Source of the DNA: Pontibacillus salicampi
GTDB taxonomy: Bacteria; Bacillota; Bacilli; Bacillales; BH030062
DNA: 64,000 nucleotides
Direction: 5' to 3'
Assembly (NCBI RefSeq): GCF_042434395.1
Contig: NZ_JBHLTP010000003.1
Coordinates: 940,777 to 1,004,776 of the forward strand
Below the pieces are notes generated by a model that was given only the letters and a program-made list of their open reading frames with translations, searched no databases and was not told the DNA's origin. The number at the start of each line of letters is the position of its first letter. The first letter of the stretch is position 1. Positions 53,655 to 63,355 of the stretch are shown here, piece by piece. The translations under genes and the position numbers were made by a program.

Positions 53655-54798
53655 TGATTAACACCTCCTGAGCTGCTTTAACACCGGCTCCGAGCTCGAT
53701 GTTTATTCCACATTCCACTAATCCCATTTCAATCATAGAAAGGGTTGTTATGATATCTACTGGAGAGCAATACCCCATATGTCCTATACGAAATATTTGT
53801 CCCTTCAACTGTTTTTGACCTCCGGCTAACGACAGGCCAAAGCGATCCCTAACGTGATTCCGAAAAGCATCTACATCTAAATCCTCTGCCCCTTTAACAG
53901 ATGTAACGGTGGGGGAGGCATCTTCATCAGACGTTAGTAATGGTAGTCCTAATGCCCGTATTCCCGCTCTTGTCATGTTCTTCATTACCTCATGTCGTTT
54001 ATATACCTCTGGTAATGTTTCTTCCTCCAGCATGGCACAAACTTCCTGGAGACCTTGAATCAGAGATACAGCAGGTGTGTAAGGAGTCATACCGTTTTCA
54101 TATTGTTTATCATACTGCTGTAAATCAAAATAGAAAGAAGAAGAACCATTGGCTTGGATTCGTTCCCATGCCCGCTTGCTAACACCGACAAATGCGAGTC
54201 CAGCTGGAAGCATCATTGCCTTTTGAGAACCGGTTACGAGTATATCAATATCCCACCTATCCATATAAGCAGGCACGCCTCCAATACAGCTTACTCCATC
54301 AACAACGGTCAGCGCATTAGTATGGGTTTGAACCAGTTCAGCTATTTCATCGATAGGCTGAAGTACACCTGTAGAGGTTTCGTTATAGGTCACAAGTACA
54401 GCCGTTGCATCTTGGTGTTCTCGTAATGTAGCTGTTAACAGATCTTGATTGACCGATTCTCCCCACGGTACATCAAGTCGAACCGTGCTTAGCTCATGCT
54501 TTTCACATATGGAAGCGAAGCGATCTCCAAAAGCTCCAGCCACAACAACGATTACTTTGTCTCCCTTGCTAGTTACATTATCGACTGCGGTTTCTAGCGC
54601 TCCTGTTCCACTAGATGTCAGTACGTAAACAGGCTGATCTGTCCCGAATATAGGTTTTAATCGTGTACTCGTATCCTTAAACAATTGAGCAAAGGACTTA
54701 CTACGATGACCAATCATGGGCTGGTTCATAGCATGAGTTACTCGCTGCGGAATAGGGGTAGGTCCTGGAGTTCGTAAAAAAGTTTGATCGTGTAACAT
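53629..54798 (-). CDS. Class V aminotransferase (alanine-glyoxylate / phosphoserine type)
   Basis: A 389-residue PLP enzyme of the serine-pyruvate/alanine-glyoxylate aminotransferase fold. The PLP Lys lies in VTGSQKAMMLPAGLAFV, with VVDGVSCIGG nearby and the N-terminal TPGPTPIPQRV. A standard SerC is absent from this operon, and the T-box(Ser) and the overlap with serA suggest it supplies the transamination step of serine synthesis. The ATG at 54798 follows AGGAGG; a longer reading reaches into the T-box terminator and is wrong. Confidence 0.9.
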   Translation of the reverse strand: MLHDQTFLRTPGPTPIPQRVTHAMNQPMIGHRSKSFAQLFKDTSTRLKPIFGTDQPVYVLTSSGTGALETAVDNVTSKGDKVIVVVAGAFGDRFASICEKHELSTVRLDVPWGESVNQDLLTATLREHQDATAVLVTYNETSTGVLQPIDEIAELVQTHTNALTVVDGVSCIGGVPAYMDRWDIDILVTGSQKAMMLPAGLAFVGVSKRAWERIQANGSSSFYFDLQQYDKQYENGMTPYTPAVSLIQGLQEVCAMLEEETLPEVYKRHEVMKNMTRAGIRALGLPLLTSDEDASPTVTSVKGAEDLDVDAFRNHVRDRFGLSLAGGQKQLKGQIFRIGHMGYCSPVDIITTLSMIEMGLVECGINIELGAGVKAAQEVLINDVPSTSK

Positions 54799-54825
54799 AA
54801 TGTTCCTCCTTCTTATAGATAGCTT

Positions 54826-55052
54826 AACGAATAAAAAACGCCCCTTGCTCGTGTAAAGCAAGGGGCGTTATGTAACGCGGTACCACCCTTCATTTCGCTC
54901 CCGATGGGAACGATCTCACATACAATAACGGCGGTCACCGGGTATTCCTACTAAGGTTCGGATACCAGTTCAGAAGTGCTCAATTTAAGTACGTTTACTG
55001 GTTTACAGCAGCCACCAGCTCTCTGAAAAACGAGTCTTAAATCTGTCTTCCT
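54826..55052 (-). promoter_or_regulatory. T-box leader, serine specifier
   Basis: On the minus strand the conserved T-box AAGGGTGGTACCGCG lies at 54876-54890, and the terminator AACGCCCCTTGCT / AGCAAGGGGCGTT at 54838-54869 ends in T. Stem I can be drawn: GAAG/CTTC, then the specifier loop, then TTTAAG/CTTAAA, CGTTT/AAACG and the CTGGT/ACCAG terminal loop. The specifier codon is AGC (54978-54980), which reads as serine. Uncharged tRNA-Ser would permit transcription of the aminotransferase and serA. Confidence 0.92.
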
Positions 55053-55067
55053 CAATACTGTTTACAT

Positions 55068-55427
55068 ATTATACGAAAAGTTTAGCACGTTAGAGTAATA
55101 GTGTAAAGGAATAAATCTTAAAATTCGTACAAATCAAAATGTAAACCATAACAATATTATGTAAACTAATGTGTTGAACATATATTGAATGGTTATAAAT
55201 GGTTCATAGGAAAATTAGTAGCTAATGTAGATTCCGATTCAAATTACGTTTCATTTGAGATGGGCTGTATTATTATCCGAGAATGGTATGAGGACGATGC
55301 CCTGCTATCATAATGGAATACAGGCAGCAGGGAGGCGAACTCTTTGTAACCACTCCATTAGACGTTGTATTATGTCCCAGCATAATTTCCAATCGGAATC
55401 CTCCATTAGTGTAATATATTAAACACG
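55068..55427. other. Intergenic region between the T-box and the recombinase gene
   Basis: No gene is supported. A TATAAT (minus, 55068-55073) precedes the T-box. An inverted repeat CCCTGCT (55300-55306) and AGCAGGG (55326-55332) lies on the recombinase side, without a known role. Confidence 0.4.
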
Positions 55428-56510
55428 TTATCTAAATTTCCGTCCAATCTTTACTGCAGCATGCTCCTTGAACTTTCTCGTTCTCCGAAGATAGGTATCA
55501 GTTGTTAAGGAAGACTCGTGATCTAATAAATCTTGTATCGCCTTCATGTCAGCACCTCGTTCCATGTAATAGCTGGCAGTATAGTGGCGGCATGTGTGTG
55601 GAGTTATTTTGTACTTGATGGGATTTCCTTCTTGTTCCATCTCCCGTTCCATATCCTTTCTTCGTTTTATGAATGGGAAGATATGCTCTAAAGACTCTAT
55701 CTGATTAGTAAATTCGTTACTCAAATATTTAAAATGATACGATTTACCGTTAGGCTTTGGGAAAAAGGCGGTACCATCATCCTCTAATTCGCTCGTAAAC
55801 CCTCGGCGAGCTCGGAATTCCTTCAAAACCTCTAATACTTCCTCGAATATAGGAACCTCTCTAATCTTATTTCTTTTCCCAACAACCGTTAAAAAAACCA
55901 TATTTACTTCTGGCTGATAGTACATTCCTGCCCATTTCGCTTTCGCTAGCTCCTGTATTCGTAATCCCGTAGATACTAGCGTGTACAGCAGGGTGTACAT
56001 AAAATAATCCTGATTTGCAAAATAGGTAAGAAGCTGATCGACTTCCTCCTCATACAGATCTCGGTTCACTAGCTCTTCTTTTTTAATAGCGACTTGCTTC
56101 AAACCAATAGTTAGGTCCTTAGCAATAATGTTATTCCGATACAAAAACGTTAAAAATGACTTGATAACCGCTGTCTTTCGTTTAATAGTCATGGGTTTAT
56201 ATTGCTTCTGCAGCTCCATTTGATAGTGGGCTATCTCTTCTTGTTGGATAGTTGTTACAGAAGCATGCTGAGAGTGAATAAAATCAAAAAAATGAGTGAT
56301 GTCTCGGAAATATTCCTTTAACGTTGATTGCTTTCGCTTTGCTCCGAGGGTGGGCTCATCATGTAAGTACAAGTAGAGAAGCCATAAGTCTGGCACCTCT
56401 GTCCAGTCTATATGTCTATATCCATAGGCGGCTATTTGTTGATAGAGACTATCATCGTCCCAGGGGATAGATTGCTGCTGCAAGGCGTTAGCAGATAGTA
56501 GCGTTGTCAT
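55428..56510 (-). CDS. Tyrosine-type recombinase/integrase
   Basis: A 360-residue recombinase. The N-terminal core-binding domain covers about residues 40-130. The catalytic domain shows Arg in TGLRIQELAKAKW, Lys in VVGKRNKIREV, HxxR in HTCRHYTASYY, His in LLDHESSLT and Tyr in TDTYLRRT. All catalytic residues are intact. It resembles XerC/D but has a longer N-terminus, like stand-alone recombinases of Bacillaceae. It is divergent from the DNA-binding gene at 56678. No att-like repeat was found. Confidence 0.9.
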   Translation of the reverse strand: MTTLLSANALQQQSIPWDDDSLYQQIAAYGYRHIDWTEVPDLWLLYLYLHDEPTLGAKRKQSTLKEYFRDITHFFDFIHSQHASVTTIQQEEIAHYQMELQKQYKPMTIKRKTAVIKSFLTFLYRNNIIAKDLTIGLKQVAIKKEELVNRDLYEEEVDQLLTYFANQDYFMYTLLYTLVSTGLRIQELAKAKWAGMYYQPEVNMVFLTVVGKRNKIREVPIFEEVLEVLKEFRARRGFTSELEDDGTAFFPKPNGKSYHFKYLSNEFTNQIESLEHIFPFIKRRKDMEREMEQEGNPIKYKITPHTCRHYTASYYMERGADMKAIQDLLDHESSLTTDTYLRRTRKFKEHAAVKIGRKFR

Positions 56511-56677
56511 ATTAAACTCCTTTACTCTATTAGGAATTACACTCGTCTTATTATAAATCTAGCTTATCATATAGAAATGTAATAAAGATAGAAAAATTGA
56601 TGATTAGTCTATATACAACGACAAACATATTCACTATACTATTACATGAAGTAAATTAATGATTTGTAGGTGATAGT

Positions 56678-57616
56678 ATGTATTACTCCATTGAACAAGC
56701 AGCAGAATTATTACATAAAAGTAAACGTCAGCTGCAATACCTTGTTCAACAAGGCTATATAAAGCCCGTTAACCCCGATACATATAGAAGGGATGGAGGA
56801 TATCGTTTCACAGAGGAGCAACTTAAACTGGCCAAGGAGCAATATGAACCGGAAGGGTATAGTGTGAATGAAGTTGCCAACATGCTTGGAATTACTTCTT
56901 CCTATTTGATGCAGCTTGTACAGAAAGAGAATATAGAAACGCTCATAGTGTACAAAGGAAAACAGAAAAGACGCTTTTTTACCGAGGAACAATTCAGAAA
57001 ATGTAAGAATATTGTGAAACAGCTCTCACAGAAAAATCGACAAGGGGAATATGGGTGGAAGGTGCAACTAATTTCGCGAGAAGTCCATATTTTTAGTGAA
57101 GGTACTTGGAAAGGCTCTATGGCAAGAGTGATTGGAACTAACCCAATGAAAGTGCTTTTGGAATCTGGTGAGATTATACAACCGAATGAGTGGAAGGGGA
57201 CATCAACCTCCGTTCCAGATCAACAATATATCCGCAGGCGTGGATTTGCCGAATTCCAATTTCCGATACCACGCCACCCCAATCATCCTGTTTTTAACCT
57301 TCTCCATAACCTAGTAAGGCAGTTAGGAGCAAGGAATATTACCATATACGAACAATTGTACGGCGACTATTACGTTCGATGCCGCCTTGGAACAGTTAGC
57401 TTAACGGAGGAAGAAGCTTCGCTCATGCAAAGGCATCTTATAAAGGGAGATTGGCAAAAAGAAGAGAATGGAATACGCTTGGAATCTGGCGAAATACAAC
57501 ATACCGTGTACTTACCAAAATCGCTACAAGAACAGTTGTCTAATACAGCTAAACAACAGGATGTATCGTCGGATTACCTCATAACGAAAGCACTTAGGGC
57601 TTATTTGGATAACTAG
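56678..57616 (+). CDS. Multi-domain DNA-binding protein (two MerR-like HTH plus C-terminal RHH-like segment)
   Basis: A 312-residue protein. Two excisionase/MerR-like helix-turn-helix units lie in tandem (about residues 1-55 and 62-110; SIEQAAELLHKSKRQLQYLV and SVNEVANMLGITSSYLMQLV). A middle region of unknown fold follows, and the last 40 residues (VYLPKSLQEQLSNTA...) look like a ribbon-helix-helix. It is divergent from a tyrosine recombinase, the layout of integrase and directionality factor, but it is much larger than known Xis proteins. Confidence 0.72.
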   Translation: MYYSIEQAAELLHKSKRQLQYLVQQGYIKPVNPDTYRRDGGYRFTEEQLKLAKEQYEPEGYSVNEVANMLGITSSYLMQLVQKENIETLIVYKGKQKRRFFTEEQFRKCKNIVKQLSQKNRQGEYGWKVQLISREVHIFSEGTWKGSMARVIGTNPMKVLLESGEIIQPNEWKGTSTSVPDQQYIRRRGFAEFQFPIPRHPNHPVFNLLHNLVRQLGARNITIYEQLYGDYYVRCRLGTVSLTEEEASLMQRHLIKGDWQKEENGIRLESGEIQHTVYLPKSLQEQLSNTAKQQDVSSDYLITKALRAYLDN

Positions 57617-57706
57617 TTCTCCTTAGCGGAGGACTATTTTTTTTCAGATTGTTCCCTTACAATAGGAAGTAATGATATTTTCAATAACAAAGGGGCTACA
57701 TAAGAG

Positions 57707-60700
57707 ATGGAAGCACAAGACAATTTGGATAAGGGCACACTTTTACACGTTACCTCCACCGTGCACAGCCAACTAAAAGATGCAAAAGCTAATGATTTAG
57801 CAGAGAAAGCGCTTGATTTAGTGGATAAAATCCAGTCACAGACCTTTGTAATAGGGTTTGCTGGACATTTTTCTGCTGGGAAATCTTCGATGATTAACAA
57901 TCTCCTGGAGGAGGAGATATTGCCTACGAGCCCTATTCCAACTAGTGCTAATCTAGTTCAGGTTCAAAAGGGGAACGGGATTGCAAGAGTACATTTCAAC
58001 GACGAAGACCCTGTCGAGATTTCAGAGCCATACGACATAGATACATTAAAATCCTTATGCAAGGAAGGGGATTCCATTAAGGATATACAGCTCCAGAAAT
58101 CACGCACAAATCTACCGGAGCATATTACTATTCTAGATACTCCAGGTATTGATTCCTCGAATGATGCTGATCGAGTTATTACAGAATCAGCTATACATAC
58201 TATAGATATCCTGATATACGTCATGGACTATAACCACGTTCAATCAGAAGTGAATCTGGCTTTCTTACAAGAAATGCAGCGAAAAGGAAAGCGCTTATAC
58301 ATTGTTATTAATCAAATGGATAAGCATGAGGAGAGCGAATTATCTTTCACTGCATTTAAACAAAGTATTTATCAAGCATTTACATCATGGAAAATTGATC
58401 CATTAGATATATTTTTCACTAGCCTCGTGAACGAAGAGCATCCTTTAAATGAAATAAATCGATTAAAAGAAACCATTTGGGCCTTTATGAAGCAGAAGGA
58501 AAAGTTTGTAGAAGATACCGTTTATTATTCCTTAAAGGCGATAGTTGAAACGTATTTAAATGCTAAGGAGCAAGCAACGCATGAACACATAGAAGAAATT
58601 CGCGAACACCTTGAACAGCTCGGGGAGGAAAGTGCGGCAGAAAAGGAATTGGAGGAGCAGCGCCGTTATTGGAACCAACTGCCTGAAGAAGCCAAGGATG
58701 AAATGTGGTCTTCACTCCAGAAAAGCTTGCAGAATGCTTATATCATGCCACACGATGTTCGGGAAAAAGCCAAATTATACGTAGAATCCATGCAATCGGG
58801 CTTTAAAGTTGGCTTTCTGTTTGGAAAGAAAAAGACTGAGGAAGAAAGAGAGCAGCGACTACAGAACTTCTTTGATGACTTGAATGAAAAGGTACAAGCA
58901 AACATGGAAGGCCCCGTTAGAAAACAGCTTGTACAGGTTGCTAAGCAGTTTGACGTTGCCGACGAATCCATTCTCCAATCCCTGCAGGGTATTACCATCA
59001 CCTTTACAAAGGAGGATATCGCAAATCTCTTAAAGTCCGGTGCTGGTGCAGGGGGAGATTATGTTCTAGTTTTCACAAAAGATATTGCGGCTGAGCTGAA
59101 AAAGCGCTTTAAACAAGAGGCGCAAAAGGAATGGGAACAAGTGACGAATGTGCTAAGGGATAAACAAGAGCACGCTTTACAACGTCTCCAGCATCGCTCT
59201 GAACAACTTTCCAGGAAGTATGACCTAGAGGATAAGATAGAAAAACTGGTCCAGGAAAAGAAAGAGGAGCATCGTAGGTGGGAATCCATCTTAAAGGGCA
59301 ACAACATTCATTCAGATGCATACGAAAACGCTACCCAGGCATTGATTCAAAGGGATGCTCGGTTTACGACATTAGAATCAATCCATGCTATCTCTTACAA
59401 GACCAAAGGGGAGGAAGACCCAAAACAGGAGAAGTCTTTCCCCTCTATAGCACCTTTAGAGAATAAAAGCATACATAATGTGGAAAGAGCAGCGGAGAGC
59501 CTTTTAGAAACACATGACATTATTGCGGATTTGAATGGGTTTGATGCGCTCAAAAATCAACTGTTGGAAAAAAGAGAGCGTATGGTATCGAGACACTTTA
59601 CCGTAGCACTGTTTGGTGCATTCTCAGCTGGAAAGTCTTCTTTTGCTAATGCACTATTAGGAGAGAACGTATTACCAGTATCGCCCAACCCAACCACCGC
59701 TACTATTAACAAAATATCACCCGTAACAGAGGACGTGCCCCATGGTACGGTAGAAATCCGAGTGAAGTCAGATCAACAGTTAGTAGAGGATATTCGCTAT
59801 GCCATCAAACCATATACTATAAAGGCAGATACGGTACAGACAGCCATTCCAGAAATAAGTCGTTTGTATAAGGAGGACTCTCTAGAACGTTTGGATCAGA
59901 AGCGTTTTTCCTTTATTCAAGCACTCCAATCAGGCTTTGGTTTAATGAAGTCCCATATCGGCTCGTCCATGAGAGTTACATTAGAGGAATTTGCTCCTTA
60001 TGTATCTGAAGAATCCAAATCGTGCTTCATTGAATGGATTAACGTCCACTATGAGTGTGAGGTAACAAACAAAGGAATTACGTTAGTCGACACCCCTGGA
60101 GCTGATTCTGTTAATGCTCGTCACACGGAAGTATCTTTTGAATATATTCGAAACGCTGACGCGATATTATTTGTAACATATTATAACCATCCTTTCTCCC
60201 GAGCTGATAAAGAATTTCTCACTCAGCTAGGAAGGGTGAAGGATGCCTTCAGTATGGATAAAATGTTCTTCATGATTAATGCAGCTGACCTTGCTCAGTC
60301 ATCGGCAGATCTTACGCTGGTGAAAGAATATATGAGAGAGCAGCTTACTCAATTTGGGATACGCAACCCAAGATTGTTCCCAGTTTCTAGCCTTATGGCG
60401 ATGAAAGAGAAGCAAGGGAGGCAAGAGGAATGTGATAGTGTGTTATCTGGTTCTGGCTTACCTGCTTTTGAAGAAGCATTTTACGATTTTATTAACAAGG
60501 ATCTTACCAACGTGATGGTAAGTGAAGCATGGCATGATATGGAACGAGTCAAGCAAACGCTACAGAATGTATGGGAAACATCCAAAGCAGCACAGGAGGA
60601 CAAAGAACGCAACCGTTTAAAAATACAAGAGCAGCATCAACAAGCACAAGATGTTCTCAATCAATTTGACAGTTTGCGATACAAACAAGCGCTAGAACAA

Positions 60701-61372
60701 AAAGTGAATAAGCAATTGTTTCATATTGTAGAGAGAATAATGCTTCAATTCTCGGATCGATTCAAGGAGTATATTAATCCCTCTACGATACAAGGGACAA
60801 GTGCTGAAGCGAAGCATTCTCTTCAGCAGGAAATTATGAATCTTCTAGACCAGGTTGGCAATGATGTCATGCAGGAGATACGAGCAGTGACCATCCGTAT
60901 AGAAAGGTTTATAGAGGAGCAATTACAGGAGGTTGCAACCGATATAGAAAGGAAAATGCAACAGGTTAAAAAGAACATATCCTTTACGAGCACGCCTGAC
61001 AATGAAATGGTAACACCTCTTATAACCACTCCATTTCAAGATGTAGGGAGTGAACATTTTTCAAAAGAGCTAGGTACCTTCAAAAATACAAAATCCTTTT
61101 TCGAAGAGAACCAAAAGGAAAGGTTGAAGGAACAGCTGCAGATCAAAACGAAGGGTTTAATCAACAGGTATATGAAAGGGGAAGAGAAACGATTTATCGA
61201 TTATTATACCAAGGAATTTGATCAATCCTTGCACACGCTGAAACAGCATATCAGCAGCTCGTTAGATGACTATGTACAAGGAACCTTGTTTTACTTGGAA
61301 GAAGAGGGGGCTGTGCAAACTTTACATAATAAAGTAGATAGCATGGACGCCTTAATAACGCAAATGCGATAA
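57707..61372 (+). CDS. dynA: Double dynamin-like GTPase DynA
   Basis: A 1221-residue protein made of two dynamin units in one chain. Each has its own P-loop: GHFSAGKSS at residues 53-61 and GAFSAGKSS near 637-645. The matching DTPG motifs are LDTPGIDSS and VDTPGADSV. Long helical stretches lie between and after. B. subtilis DynA fuses membranes and helps resist phage and pore stress; the length is normal. The ATG follows AAAGGGG. It ends inside its own terminator. Confidence 0.95.
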   Translation: MEAQDNLDKGTLLHVTSTVHSQLKDAKANDLAEKALDLVDKIQSQTFVIGFAGHFSAGKSSMINNLLEEEILPTSPIPTSANLVQVQKGNGIARVHFNDEDPVEISEPYDIDTLKSLCKEGDSIKDIQLQKSRTNLPEHITILDTPGIDSSNDADRVITESAIHTIDILIYVMDYNHVQSEVNLAFLQEMQRKGKRLYIVINQMDKHEESELSFTAFKQSIYQAFTSWKIDPLDIFFTSLVNEEHPLNEINRLKETIWAFMKQKEKFVEDTVYYSLKAIVETYLNAKEQATHEHIEEIREHLEQLGEESAAEKELEEQRRYWNQLPEEAKDEMWSSLQKSLQNAYIMPHDVREKAKLYVESMQSGFKVGFLFGKKKTEEEREQRLQNFFDDLNEKVQANMEGPVRKQLVQVAKQFDVADESILQSLQGITITFTKEDIANLLKSGAGAGGDYVLVFTKDIAAELKKRFKQEAQKEWEQVTNVLRDKQEHALQRLQHRSEQLSRKYDLEDKIEKLVQEKKEEHRRWESILKGNNIHSDAYENATQALIQRDARFTTLESIHAISYKTKGEEDPKQEKSFPSIAPLENKSIHNVERAAESLLETHDIIADLNGFDALKNQLLEKRERMVSRHFTVALFGAFSAGKSSFANALLGENVLPVSPNPTTATINKISPVTEDVPHGTVEIRVKSDQQLVEDIRYAIKPYTIKADTVQTAIPEISRLYKEDSLERLDQKRFSFIQALQSGFGLMKSHIGSSMRVTLEEFAPYVSEESKSCFIEWINVHYECEVTNKGITLVDTPGADSVNARHTEVSFEYIRNADAILFVTYYNHPFSRADKEFLTQLGRVKDAFSMDKMFFMINAADLAQSSADLTLVKEYMREQLTQFGIRNPRLFPVSSLMAMKEKQGRQEECDSVLSGSGLPAFEEAFYDFINKDLTNVMVSEAWHDMERVKQTLQNVWETSKAAQEDKERNRLKIQEQHQQAQDVLNQFDSLRYKQALEQKVNKQLFHIVERIMLQFSDRFKEYINPSTIQGTSAEAKHSLQQEIMNLLDQVGNDVMQEIRAVTIRIERFIEEQLQEVATDIERKMQQVKKNISFTSTPDNEMVTPLITTPFQDVGSEHFSKELGTFKNTKSFFEENQKERLKEQLQIKTKGLINRYMKGEEKRFIDYYTKEFDQSLHTLKQHISSSLDDYVQGTLFYLEEEGAVQTLHNKVDSMDALITQMR

Positions 61373-61402
61373 AAAAAGCAGCCCTTAAGGGCTGCTTTTT
61401 TT
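61371..61402. terminator. Bidirectional terminator, dynA / lipoprotein
   Basis: A palindrome of GCAGCCC-TTAA-GGGCTGC with seven A and seven T on the sides. The dynA stop codon is part of it. Confidence 0.93.
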
Positions 61403-61406
61403 AGGA

Positions 61407-62141
61407 TTACACTTCTACTTTTTTCTCGATTTCACCGTTTTCGCGGAGCTTATCAATAATTTCCTGCTGCTGTTTTTGTTGCTTGCTTTTTTTCACAGAA
61501 GATTTAAGCTGTTCTTTAGAGTCTTCAAACTTAGGAATTTCCATTTCTTGCTCACTCTGCTTGTTCATAGCTTCATATTGTTGCTTCATTTTATCGTATT
61601 CTTCTTTTAATTCTTTTTCTGTAACTTCCGTTTCATCCATATTCTTTTCAAAATATTTCTGTATTACAAGGTTATCTTTGATGTTTTTCTTAAGATCCTC
61701 TTCTGTCAAATCATTTTCTTTTAGGATTTCTTTAAACTTATCTTCACCGCTTTGTTCTTTCATTTGGTTAAACTGTTCTTTTACTTTATCTTCAGATGCT
61801 GTAATCTCTTGTTCTTCAGCATCTTGTAAAATCAATTCAACGTTAATTACATTCTCAAGAACGGAAGTCTTAAGCTGTTTCTTTTGATCGTCAGAAAGAC
61901 TTGCTTCACTTTCGCTATCCTTCTCTTCGCTGTCTCCACCTTGCTGGCTCTGAGAAGCAGATTGCTGGGACTGAAGCATTTGCTCTTTCTGGGACTCGTA
62001 CATTTTGTTAAATTCACTCATTGGAATCTCTTCACCGTTTACTACTGCTGCAACATCACCTTGTCCATTGCCACAAGCAGCTAAACCAAATACTAAAACA
62101 GATCCCATAACGATTGATGTCAGCTTCGTTTTAAAACTCAA
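61407..62141 (-). CDS. SurA N-terminal domain lipoprotein
   Basis: A 244-residue lipoprotein: lipobox GLAAC with Cys23, a linker rich in Gln, Ser, Glu and Asp, and a SurA-type chaperone region (VLENVINVELILQDAEEQ). The peptidyl-prolyl isomerase domain of full PrsA is absent. It probably helps folding of exported proteins. TTG at 62141 is nine bases from AAAGGAG; the ATG right after that site is too close. Confidence 0.85.
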   Translation of the reverse strand: MSFKTKLTSIVMGSVLVFGLAACGNGQGDVAAVVNGEEIPMSEFNKMYESQKEQMLQSQQSASQSQQGGDSEEKDSESEASLSDDQKKQLKTSVLENVINVELILQDAEEQEITASEDKVKEQFNQMKEQSGEDKFKEILKENDLTEEDLKKNIKDNLVIQKYFEKNMDETEVTEKELKEEYDKMKQQYEAMNKQSEQEMEIPKFEDSKEQLKSSVKKSKQQKQQQEIIDKLRENGEIEKKVEV

Positions 62142-62326
62142 GAAGAACATCTCCTTTGTTGAAAATTCAATTCTGTTAGACTTTATCACATCTTGTACTA
62201 GCTTGTAAAACACACTTCTGTAATATTCACGAATTTCTTGAAAATATACAGGGTTGTCATGATTGAGATCATTTCATCATAGGGTGAAAAGGGAATGATT
62301 TTAATGGATAAGGATGTGATGAGAGG

Positions 62327-63097
62327 ATGTATCAAAATCAAGATTATGAGCACGATATAACCCTGAAAGCAAGTATGTACGACATGCTCTTTCAGTATTA
62401 CAAGTACAGTAACCCTGAAAAAGCGATGATGTACTATATGAAACATGTAGAATGTATGCACCAATTAGCCAACCTGGAACATCAACATGGAGGGTACAGA
62501 GCACATCAAAATAATGGTGGAAACATGCAGCAATCCTATGTAAGAGTGTTTCATGCATCTCCAAACGCACCTAATGTAGATGTTTATGTAAATGGGCAGC
62601 CAATTTTACAAAATGTAGCCTATAAACAAGTAAGTGACTACATTCCGGTGATGCCTGGGGATTACCAAATTATAATTACCCCTGCTGGAAAACAAGAAGC
62701 TGTACTCACGAAAGATGTTTCAGTGCCAGCCAATGCGGCTGTTACTCTAGCTGCTGCTGGGAAAGTAGAAAATTTACAATTAGTAGCATATCAGGATGAT
62801 ATTAATCCAGAAATGGGGAAAGCTAAAGTAAGGTTCATCCATTTATCTCCTGATGCACCGAATGTAGATATTGCTGTTGCTGGAGGAGATGTACTATTTA
62901 GTAATGTTGGTTTTACCGAAGCTTCCGATTACATTACAATTCCACAAACAACAGTGGACATAGAAGTACGTCCAGCAGGTTCTAACAAAGCTGTACTTAC
63001 GCTAAAAGGCGTGAAATTTGAGAATGGTCAAGTTTATAATGTTGCAGCCGTTGGACTTGTAGAAGGGCAGCCAGAGCTTGAGGCATTATTATTATAA
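62327..63097 (+). CDS. DUF4397 domain-containing protein
   Basis: A 256-residue protein. An N-terminal His/Tyr/Met-rich segment of about 65 residues is followed by two similar DUF4397 repeats beginning YVRVFHASPNAPNVDVYVNG and KVRFIHLSPDAPNVDIAVAG. There is no classical signal peptide. Relatives are surface or spore-associated; the function is unknown. A weak hairpin follows. Confidence 0.85.
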   Translation: MYQNQDYEHDITLKASMYDMLFQYYKYSNPEKAMMYYMKHVECMHQLANLEHQHGGYRAHQNNGGNMQQSYVRVFHASPNAPNVDVYVNGQPILQNVAYKQVSDYIPVMPGDYQIIITPAGKQEAVLTKDVSVPANAAVTLAAAGKVENLQLVAYQDDINPEMGKAKVRFIHLSPDAPNVDIAVAGGDVLFSNVGFTEASDYITIPQTTVDIEVRPAGSNKAVLTLKGVKFENGQVYNVAAVGLVEGQPELEALLL

Positions 63098-63106
63098 TAT
63101 TAGAGG

Positions 63107-63135
63107 GGGTGGACCACAGCAGTATGGTCCATCCT
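63107..63135 (+). terminator. Weak hairpin after the DUF4397 gene
   Basis: GGTGGACCA pairs with TGGTCCATCC-type bases around a short loop. The T run is poor. Confidence 0.5.
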
Positions 63136-63187
63136 TATCACAAATAATGAAATTTTATGAAAAATGATACACTTTCGACGTCTCATC

Positions 63188-63216
63188 TTGACTTTCTAAT
63201 CTAAAACCAGTATGAT
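63188..63216 (+). promoter_or_regulatory. SigA-type promoter of the second cold-shock gene
   Basis: TTGACT (63188-63193) and TATGAT (63211-63216) are separated by 17 bases, predicting a leader of about 180 bases. Confidence 0.7.
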
Positions 63217-63290
63217 GAAGATAAGATGAAAAAGCGGAGTTTCATATTATTATGTAAGAGTTAAGATAGTACGCACGCAAATTGAGATTT

Positions 63291-63355
63291 ACTCACATTT
63301 TATAAAGAGTGATCAATTTACGTTTGATACTTTTTATAATATGTGAGTTTTTTTA
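63291..63355 (+). promoter_or_regulatory. Terminator-like hairpin in the second cold-shock leader
   Basis: ACTCACAT (63291 on) pairs with ATGTGAGT (ending 63347) and the pairing continues inward through TTTATAAA/TTTTATAA and GATCA/TGATA to about 20 base pairs, followed by seven T. It lies inside the leader, 50 bases before the start codon, the same layout as at 11561. Confidence 0.65.

Noticed and set aside
55300..55332. CCCTGCT/AGCAGGG inverted repeat near the recombinase
   Set aside because: A single short repeat; no second copy or core was found to support a recombination site.
56577..56647. ATGTAAT and ATTACAT inverted repeat in the recombinase promoter region
   Set aside because: Seven bases in AT-rich DNA with a long spacer is expected by chance; not called an att site.
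57707..61372. DynA as part of a new defence island
   Set aside because: Its neighbours are a recombinase, a DNA-binding protein and a lipoprotein; there is no recognised defence gene, and DynA is a core Bacillaceae gene.
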